Below, in pieces: positions 60,104 to 64,000 of a stretch of DNA of 64,000 nucleotides. Source of the DNA: JAVDCA01 sp035293985 (lineage in GTDB: Bacteria; Pseudomonadota; Alphaproteobacteria; Rhizobiales; Xanthobacteraceae). Position 1 is the first letter of the stretch, and each line of letters opens with the position of its first letter. The stretch is from positions 62,001 through 126,000 of the forward strand of contig DATGLS010000048.1 in the NCBI GenBank assembly GCA_035293985.1, in the 5' to 3' direction. Under the pieces are notes generated by a model. That model worked only from the letters and a program-made list of their open reading frames with translations, was not told the origin of the DNA and searched no databases. The position numbers were made by a program, and so were the translations under genes.

Positions 60104-60325
60104 TCAAGGCGGTGGCGCAACTGCCTGAAGGGGCTTGGGCATTCGCGCCTCGCCGACGCACTCCGGGCAGAGGATGTCCCGTGCCGCCCGTGGCGTGCCG
60201 ATCATCCAGCCGGCCTTCTTCGCCGCGATGAGGAACCGGTCGTATTCGAGGGCGAAGCGCTCGACGACACCGCAGCCGGTGCAGGATATATCGAAGCCAC
60301 GCTGGCCGCGCAGGGGCTCGATCAT
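60104..60325 (-). CDS. Zinc-finger-like phage protein (73 aa)
   Basis: Two Cys pairs, CTGCG and CPEC, separated by about 35 residues with a helical middle (FLIAAKKAGWMIG). The ATG at 60325 overlaps the previous short gene's stop (ATGA); a longer start at 60361 exists. It probably binds zinc; function unknown. Confidence 0.5.
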   Translation of the reverse strand: MIEPLRGQRGFDISCTGCGVVERFALEYDRFLIAAKKAGWMIGTPRAARDILCPECVGEARMPKPLQAVAPPP

Positions 60326-60429
60326 GGGCGGCAATGCCGGCCGCCCTGCTTCGGTCGCCATGGGCCAAGCGTGCCGGCGACGGCGGCGAGCTCCGGGACG
60401 GTCCAGGGGCGCTTCGGCGCGGCCGGCAT
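60322..60429 (-). CDS. 35-residue phage peptide
   Basis: Short frame (PAAPKRPWTVPELAAVAG then TLGPWRPKQGGRH) whose ATG overlaps the upstream stop (TGATG) and whose stop overlaps the next start (ATGA). Coupling on both sides supports translation. No function. Confidence 0.4.
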   Translation of the reverse strand: MPAAPKRPWTVPELAAVAGTLGPWRPKQGGRHCRP

Positions 60430-60677
60430 CAGGCGCCCTCGCGATCGATCCGTCGACACTGCCGCCGATGCCACCACAGCTCAATGTGATCGGACGCGCG
60501 CTCGAACGGCTTGACCCAGCCGCGCCCGCGGGTCGCCCATTCGATCCCGCGCGCCGTTGCCTGCAGGGCGCTGCAGATCGCCATCAGGATCGCGATCGGG
60601 GCGAGCACGAGCAGCTGCAGGAGGCAGAGCCACCACGGTGCCGGCTTGAGCCGATGGCCCTTGTAGGTCGCGCCCAT
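60429..60677 (-). CDS. Small membrane phage protein (82 aa)
   Basis: Hydrophobic span LCLLQLLVLAPIAILMAIC at about 17-35, then a basic amphipathic tail (FERASDHIELWWHRRQCRRID). Start overlaps the preceding stop (TGATG). Probably an inner-membrane protein with cytoplasmic tail; function unknown. Confidence 0.5.
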   Translation of the reverse strand: MGATYKGHRLKPAPWWLCLLQLLVLAPIAILMAICSALQATARGIEWATRGRGWVKPFERASDHIELWWHRRQCRRIDREGA

Positions 60678-61108
60678 CAGTCCGGCTCGCCCTCTTCCGC
60701 CGACAGCTGCTCGGCCGGCGCCGCCATCGCCCGCGCGGCCGCGATCGCCGCGGCGATGCCGCCATACCTCACCTCGCCATCTCGCCCCGACCAGGTGCCG
60801 GTGCAGGGCATCGCCTCGATGCCGGAGGCGACCAGCAGGATCCGCCGCCGATCGACGATCTTGAACTCGAGCCCGGAGCGCTCGACGTCCGGGAGCGCTG
60901 CCCGCACGGCCGCATCGGCCTCGATCTGCGGATCCTCGTTCTCCTGCGCCCATTCGAGCAGCGTGCGCGGCAGCGGGATCGTGCTGCCGTCCCGCAAGGT
61001 CACGTGCACATAGGTGCAGTTGAAGTCGGCGATCGCGCCGAGCTGGCGTTCTTCGCCGACCATGAAGGCGACGCGGCGGCCGACGTCGGTGGATTTGGGC
61101 TCGATCAA
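60677..61108 (-). CDS. Phage protein (143 aa), TTG start
   Basis: Beta-rich N terminus (GRRVAFMVGEERQLGAIADF, VHVTLRDGSTIPLPRTLLEW) and helical C terminus (GIAAAIAAARAMAAPAEQL). The TTG at 61108 overlaps the stop of the Acb2-like gene (TTGA) and has AAGGAG 8 bp upstream, so it is preferred over an ATG at 61132. No family recognised. Confidence 0.5.
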   Translation of the reverse strand: MIEPKSTDVGRRVAFMVGEERQLGAIADFNCTYVHVTLRDGSTIPLPRTLLEWAQENEDPQIEADAAVRAALPDVERSGLEFKIVDRRRILLVASGIEAMPCTGTWSGRDGEVRYGGIAAAIAAARAMAAPAEQLSAEEGEPD

Positions 61109-61353
61109 GCCGTCAGCTCCTTGATGATCCACATCACCGATTGCTCGAGCGACGTGACGGCGAGCGAGTTGTAGCGGCCGGGCTTCACCTTGGCGTAGAG
61201 CGCATCGAGCTCGTCCGCCTTCGACTTGATGGCGTCATGGAGCGCCTTTTCATCCTCGGTGAGCGCGCGATAGCGCGGCCGGAAGCGCGTGGTCGGCATG
61301 GCGACGTCGTCGCTCTGCCGGGCGTCGGGCTCGCCTTCGTAGGTGTTAGCCAT
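61105..61353 (-). CDS. Acb2-like anti-CBASS cyclic-nucleotide sponge (82 aa)
   Basis: The C-terminal half, LTEDEKALHDAIKSKADELDALY then KPGRYNSLAVTSLEQSVMW, has the two-helix hairpin pattern of Acb2/Tad1-hairpin proteins, including the SLAxTxLEQxxMW signature. Acb2 proteins of phages oligomerise and bind cyclic di- and trinucleotides, starving CBASS effectors. AAGGAGGAG precedes the ATG. Length and position in an early phage operon fit. No binding assay can be inferred from sequence. Confidence 0.7.
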   Translation of the reverse strand: MANTYEGEPDARQSDDVAMPTTRFRPRYRALTEDEKALHDAIKSKADELDALYAKVKPGRYNSLAVTSLEQSVMWIIKELTA

Positions 61354-61391
61354 TCGGCTCCTCCTTGGCTGATGCGCCCCGCGTCGCCGAG

Positions 61392-61478
61392 CTACCGATA
61401 TCGGCGACGCGGGGCGGCTTCATCCCGGCGATCTGATCCGCCCTCAGGCGTGGGCGGTGTGTACGCCGGGAATTTCAT
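61392..61478 (-). CDS. 28-residue peptide after the replication gene (doubtful)
   Basis: The ATG overlaps the stop of the replication gene (ATGA) and the frame reads KFPAYTPPTPEGGSDRRDE followed by an Arg-rich end. It ends 39 bp before the Acb2-like start. Coupling suggests translation but the sequence itself is not informative. Confidence 0.25.
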   Translation of the reverse strand: MKFPAYTPPTPEGGSDRRDEAAPRRRYR

Positions 61479-62347
61479 GCGGCGCTGCCTCCACGCACGC
61501 CGCCGAGCAGCTTGGGCAGCATCGGGCCGTTGCGGCCTTCGTCGGCCGCTTTCTCGATCCCCTGCTGCAGAAGGTTCTTGAACGTCGCGCGGTCGAGCCG
61601 CCGCAGATGCAGCGTGCTGATCAGGGTCGCGAGCGACACATAGTCGACACGCTGCGCCCATTGGCCGATCTGCCAGACGGCGGAGAGCGGCTTCGTGCCG
61701 AAGTTCTCCGAAATGATCGCGCTCGCCATGCCGAAGTCGGAGACGCTGCCATCACCGAACAGCCACTGCTTGGCAGCCGCGGCATTTGCCTGATCAGTGA
61801 GCTCGGCATTGCCGACCGAGGCGATCGTCTCGAACGGCACGACCTGCCGCACCGGTTTCGGTCCGGCGGAGCGCACGGCCGTCACGCGTGACAGCTCGGC
61901 GAGCTGCTCGAGCGCGGCGACCTCTTCGGTCGATGCAAGACCCATGGCGGCGCGCTCGGCCGCCTTGTCGCGCGCGCGCTTGTTGCGCTGGCGATCGGCC
62001 GCGCTCGCGTCCGGCTTGAACGGCTGATGCTCCGCCCAGTCGACGATATAGTCGTCGATGATCCAGCCGATGACGCGCAGCGCGCGGCACACCTTTGCGA
62101 CGTCGTCGGACGGAATGTCGGTCGCGGCCGCGCAATCTTCGCTATTGAAATTGCCGATCCAGCCGTCCTTCTTCGCCTTGGCAGCGGCCTGAAAGTGCGC
62201 CTGCACGATCGTGTGTACGAAGGCGAGGTGCACGCCGCTCATGTTGGCGACGCGGCGCCACTTCGGATGCCCGACGAAGTCGTTGTAGACGCAATGCCAC
62301 GGTCCCGGCATGCGCTTCCGCGGCGGCGATGGCGATTTCTCGCTCAT
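61475..62347 (-). CDS. Phage replication-initiation-like protein (290 aa)
   Basis: The N-terminal 100 residues (VYNDFVGHPKWRRVANMSGVHLAFVHTIVQAH, IPSDDVAKVCRALRVIGWI, DWAEHQ) form the winged-helix arrangement seen in phage replisome organisers and DnaD-like initiators. A basic linker (DRQRNKRARDKAAERAAM) follows, then a C-terminal helical domain. It is first in the minus-strand block, downstream of a promoter with palindromic sites, and near DnaA boxes. One GTCACGCGTGAC site lies inside the gene at 61881-61892, like origins nested in initiator genes. Confidence 0.65.
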   Translation of the reverse strand: MSEKSPSPPRKRMPGPWHCVYNDFVGHPKWRRVANMSGVHLAFVHTIVQAHFQAAAKAKKDGWIGNFNSEDCAAATDIPSDDVAKVCRALRVIGWIIDDYIVDWAEHQPFKPDASAADRQRNKRARDKAAERAAMGLASTEEVAALEQLAELSRVTAVRSAGPKPVRQVVPFETIASVGNAELTDQANAAAAKQWLFGDGSVSDFGMASAIISENFGTKPLSAVWQIGQWAQRVDYVSLATLISTLHLRRLDRATFKNLLQQGIEKAADEGRNGPMLPKLLGGVRGGSAA

Positions 62348-62365
62348 GGCCGCACCCTTGATGCT

Positions 62366-62556
62366 GTCACGTGTGACTGTGCAGGGGCTCGGAGCCGGGG
62401 ACCTCTTCCCTCGCTAAGCCCCTTTGGGCCGCGCCGCAAGCGCGATCTGCGCGAAGAAAAAAAAGGTCTCGTATACGTATAGTATGGGCGTGACGTCACG
62501 CCTGTCACGGCGTGAGTCACGCTGTCACGCGTGACATTGCAAGAGTCACGCGTGAC
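62366..62556 (-). promoter_or_regulatory. Early promoter region with repeated GTCACGCGTGAC-type palindromes
   Basis: This gap before the replication gene has GTCACGTGTGAC (62366-62377), GGCGTGACGTCACGCC (62487-62502), TCACGGCGTGA (62505-62515) and two perfect GTCACGCGTGAC (62524-62535, 62545-62556). On the minus strand GTGACA (62503-62508) and TACTAT (62479-62484) form a promoter whose 18-bp spacer is filled by the 16-bp palindrome. The sites could bind a repressor, activator or replication initiator. The rest of the 338-bp gap (to 62685) shows no gene. Confidence 0.65.
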
Positions 62557-62685
62557 ATGCGATGCGGGCAACGCTCCGCAGCATTTCGGATTTCCAGCAT
62601 GCGCTGCGATCATGGCGGCGAAAGTGGCCGCGCCTTCGCACGGCGCCGGCCGCCGGATCGCGAGCCGTGGTCGAGCTGCTCTCAC

Positions 62686-62799
62686 TCAGAAGAGCCCGGC
62701 CGACTGCGCCGCGATCGTGCCGCCGTCGATGAGGATCATCGCGGCGAGCGCAAACCCGAGAATTCGGTAGACCGCGATCAGATCGTCGCGCGTGAGCAT
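62686..62799 (-). CDS. 37-residue membrane peptide
   Basis: Frame LTRDDLIAVYRILGFALAA followed by MILIDGGTIAAQSAGLF; a single hydrophobic span and a GGGGAAAG ribosome-binding site before the ATG. It lies between the palindrome cluster and the DnaA boxes. Function unknown. Confidence 0.45.
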   Translation of the reverse strand: MLTRDDLIAVYRILGFALAAMILIDGGTIAAQSAGLF

Positions 62800-62874
62800 G
62801 GCTTTCCCCGACATTTGAAGGGCTTGAGCAGCACGCGGTGACTTGGACGAACGCGACGACGAACGCGGGCAGAG

Positions 62875-62900
62875 TTATCCACAGGCGCCGCTTATCCACA
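62875..62900 (+). other. Two perfect DnaA boxes: putative phage origin
   Basis: TTATCCACA occurs at 62875-62883 and 62892-62900, 17 bp apart in direct orientation. Both are exact DnaA box matches. They lie in a 347-bp gene-free stretch (62800-63146) beside the replication gene, so this is a likely origin or a DnaA-controlled switch. Nothing else clear was seen in this gap. Confidence 0.6.
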
Positions 62901-63146
62901 GGCGCGGCGGGTTCCGACTCGACTCCTGCTTGACAGGCACCCCGAATCCCGCCCGCGCGCATGAGGCGCGAACGTTGAGCGGTGCGATGTTGGTGAAACG
63001 TCAGCGAGACTGCCGAATTTTGCGCGGGCTGGGCATGCACGGCGAGATCGGCTCCGCGTGTCGCATAACGAACAGTTGTAGCGCGCATCCGCTGCACTGT
63101 GAGATACTACCGGCCGCAAGACCAAAAGTGTGCGTGGGAGTGCGGA

Positions 63147-63419
63147 ATGGGAAGGGCGTCGCCAGAACGCCCGCCTCTCGTGGAGGTCGGGCCGGTACCG
63201 GAAGCTTGGGTGGATGGAGTAGAAGTCCTGGACTTGGGGGGCGGAAGTGTACGGCTCTTCTTTTTCAAGGATCGACGTCTGCCAGGGGACGAGAGCGCCA
63301 ACGAGCGCGAGATCAAATTCGAAGCCGTGACCAACCTGGGGCGTCTTGGTCCTATCGCGGCAGTTCTGCAGGCGCTCGTCTCGGGAGCGGTCGAGCACCT
63401 CACGTCCTTGCTGCAATAA
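63147..63419 (+). CDS. Small phage protein near the immunity region (90 aa)
   Basis: The protein reads GPVPEAWVDGVEVLDLGGGSVRLFFFKDRRLPG and then ANEREIKFEAVTNLGRLGPIAAVLQ, a beta sheet followed by helix. GGGAG lies before the ATG at 63147. It is convergent with the HTH gene at 63422 (2 bp apart). No family recognised; an immunity or regulatory cofactor is possible. Confidence 0.5.
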   Translation: MGRASPERPPLVEVGPVPEAWVDGVEVLDLGGGSVRLFFFKDRRLPGDESANEREIKFEAVTNLGRLGPIAAVLQALVSGAVEHLTSLLQ

Positions 63420-63421
63420 AG

Positions 63422-63646
63422 TCACGACAGCAGCTCGACGAGGTCCGGGCGAAGCCGCTCCTTCGGGATCCCGGTCTTCTTCGCGACCTTCGGCACCAGA
63501 TCGCCTTGGACCTTGCGGCGCCCCGCCTCCCACCGCGACCACGCGGCGCGCGAGACGCCGATTCGCCGCGCTGCCTGCGACTGCGTCAGCGGCGGATTTT
63601 GCTGTTCGCGCCAGTCCTTAAGCGCCGTAAGCGGAGCTAGGGTCAT
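63422..63646 (-). CDS. HTH-XRE regulator (Cro/CI-like), 74 aa
   Basis: A compact XRE domain: LTQSQAARRIGVSRAAWSRWEAGRRKVQG. The ATG at 63646 gives a 74-residue protein of Cro-like size; longer starts would read through the operator region. It is divergent from the HTH gene at 63744, with three operator-like sites between them, the usual layout of a phage genetic switch. Which of the two is the lysogeny repressor is not settled. Confidence 0.75.
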   Translation of the reverse strand: MTLAPLTALKDWREQQNPPLTQSQAARRIGVSRAAWSRWEAGRRKVQGDLVPKVAKKTGIPKERLRPDLVELLS

Positions 63647-63656
63647 GGACGCCTCT

Positions 63657-63751
63657 GTTACCAAATCGGCAACAGCCACGTCAAGAACCTTGTTGCCGAG
63701 CCGGCAAACGACCCGGCCGGCGGCGCGGACTAGCATTACCAACATGGCAAC
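63657..63751. promoter_or_regulatory. Three operator-like repeats of a phage genetic switch
   Basis: GTTACC-AAATC-GGCAAC (63657-63673), GTTGCC-GAGCC-GGCAAA (63692-63708) and ATTACC-AACAT-GGCAAC (63735-63751) share the consensus GTTRCC-N5-GGCAAC. They lie between the two divergent HTH genes. The third overlaps the ATG at 63744, and a TAGCAT at 63731-63736 is placed so that transcription would begin about at that ATG. On the minus strand TTGACG at about 63678-63683 may be the -35 of the other gene. Confidence 0.75.
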
Positions 63752-64000
63752 ACGTCCGCGCGGCTACCTCTACATTCAGGAGCACATGCAGGCTCGCGGG
63801 CTCTCCGACGAAAAGGTCGGGGAAATCCTAGGTGTAGCCCGCGAGACCATCTGGCGCCGGCGCACCGAGCAGCATCGGCTTAATCCCAAAAAGATCGCCG
63901 AGCTTGCCCACGCGATCGGCGTCGAACCCGAGGATTTGTACCGCCCGCCCGATCGGCCGAGCGTCGATGCCATGCTGAAGGACGTCGACCAGGCCACCTT
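63744..64000 (+). CDS. HTH-XRE regulator, N-terminal part (runs off window)
   Basis: The 85 visible residues contain an XRE helix-turn-helix (MQARGLSDEKVGEILGVARETIWRRRTEQ, PKKIAELAHAIGVEPEDLY). No Shine-Dalgarno precedes the ATG, which suits a leaderless mRNA like lambda cI from PRM. It may be the lysogeny repressor or its partner; the remainder and probably the integrase lie to the right. Confidence 0.7.
   Translation, partial: MATRPRGYLYIQEHMQARGLSDEKVGEILGVARETIWRRRTEQHRLNPKKIAELAHAIGVEPEDLYRPPDRPSVDAMLKDVDQAT

Noticed and set aside
62546..63097. Minus-strand 183-codon frame across the DnaA boxes
   Set aside because: Its sequence is compositionally random, overlaps the well-supported small membrane peptide and has no ribosome-binding site.
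17622..64000. Integrase, excisionase or transposase inside the window
   Set aside because: No tyrosine or serine recombinase motifs and no insertion sequence ends were found; the integrase presumably lies beyond the right edge.
1..64000. CRISPR array
   Set aside because: No regularly spaced short direct repeats with unique spacers were seen; the periodic repeats found are coding repeats of 270 and 153 bp.

Overview
The window is high-GC DNA from an alphaproteobacterium, most likely a member of the Hyphomicrobiales (Rhizobiales; Bradyrhizobium/Rhodopseudomonas-like relatives). The taxonomic hints are a DUF1127/MocR gene pair, tandem TrpX-type substrate-binding proteins beside a hybrid histidine kinase, a very large repeat protein with RTX-like segments, and a SciP-like cell-cycle regulator carried by a phage. 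Species cannot be named from sequence alone.

Chromosomal part (1-17.57 kb). From left to right it holds: the end of a metallo-beta-lactamase-fold hydrolase; a two-gene operon for a secreted and a membrane protein of unknown function; a DUF1127 gene divergent from a MocR-type (GntR-aminotransferase) regulator; a translationally coupled operon of three tandem ABC substrate-binding-protein paralogues (the middle one a pseudogene with an internal deletion) followed by a membrane hybrid histidine kinase; a convergent NarL/LuxR response regulator; a 2040-residue extracellular-type repeat protein with three exact 270-bp tandem repeats; an HTH regulator; and a small periplasmic PepSY-like protein.

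Prophage (17.57 kb to beyond 64 kb). The left boundary is a 48-nt 3' fragment of tRNA-Asp on the minus strand, which reads as an attachment site, followed by repeats that look like integrase arm sites. No integrase and no intact tRNA-Asp are in the window, so the right end lies beyond 64 kb. The virion module is podovirus P22-like: small and large terminase, 726-aa P22-type portal, scaffold-position protein, P22-type coat, gp4-like and gp10-like tail-completion proteins, ejection-type proteins and tail fibres, all on the minus strand. Gene order along the phage is as follows. First comes a plus-strand, tightly overlapping early cassette (17.8-25.7 kb): a small TGT/DpdA-like base-exchange enzyme, a SNF2-like/DNA-methyltransferase fusion, a HerA-type ATPase and small proteins. 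Next are a minus-strand ligase operon and a divergent HigBA toxin-antitoxin module. Then comes the long minus-strand block (62.3 down to 27.9 kb), ending at a hairpin terminator at 27.79 kb, carrying lysis, tail, head, packaging, accessory and replication genes. It includes an Acb2-like anti-CBASS candidate, a SciP-like CtrA antagonist and a plus-strand radical-SAM/SPASM cargo gene. Last is a control region with DnaA boxes, a repeated 12-bp palindrome, two divergent HTH genes and three operator-like sites.

How the parts may work together: the early plus-strand cassette looks like DNA modification and DNA handling; the minus block replicates, packages and builds a short-tailed virion; HigBA, the Acb2-like protein, the SciP-like protein and the radical-SAM gene are lysogeny or counter-defence cargo. 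Functional calls rest on motifs read by eye; no database search was run.
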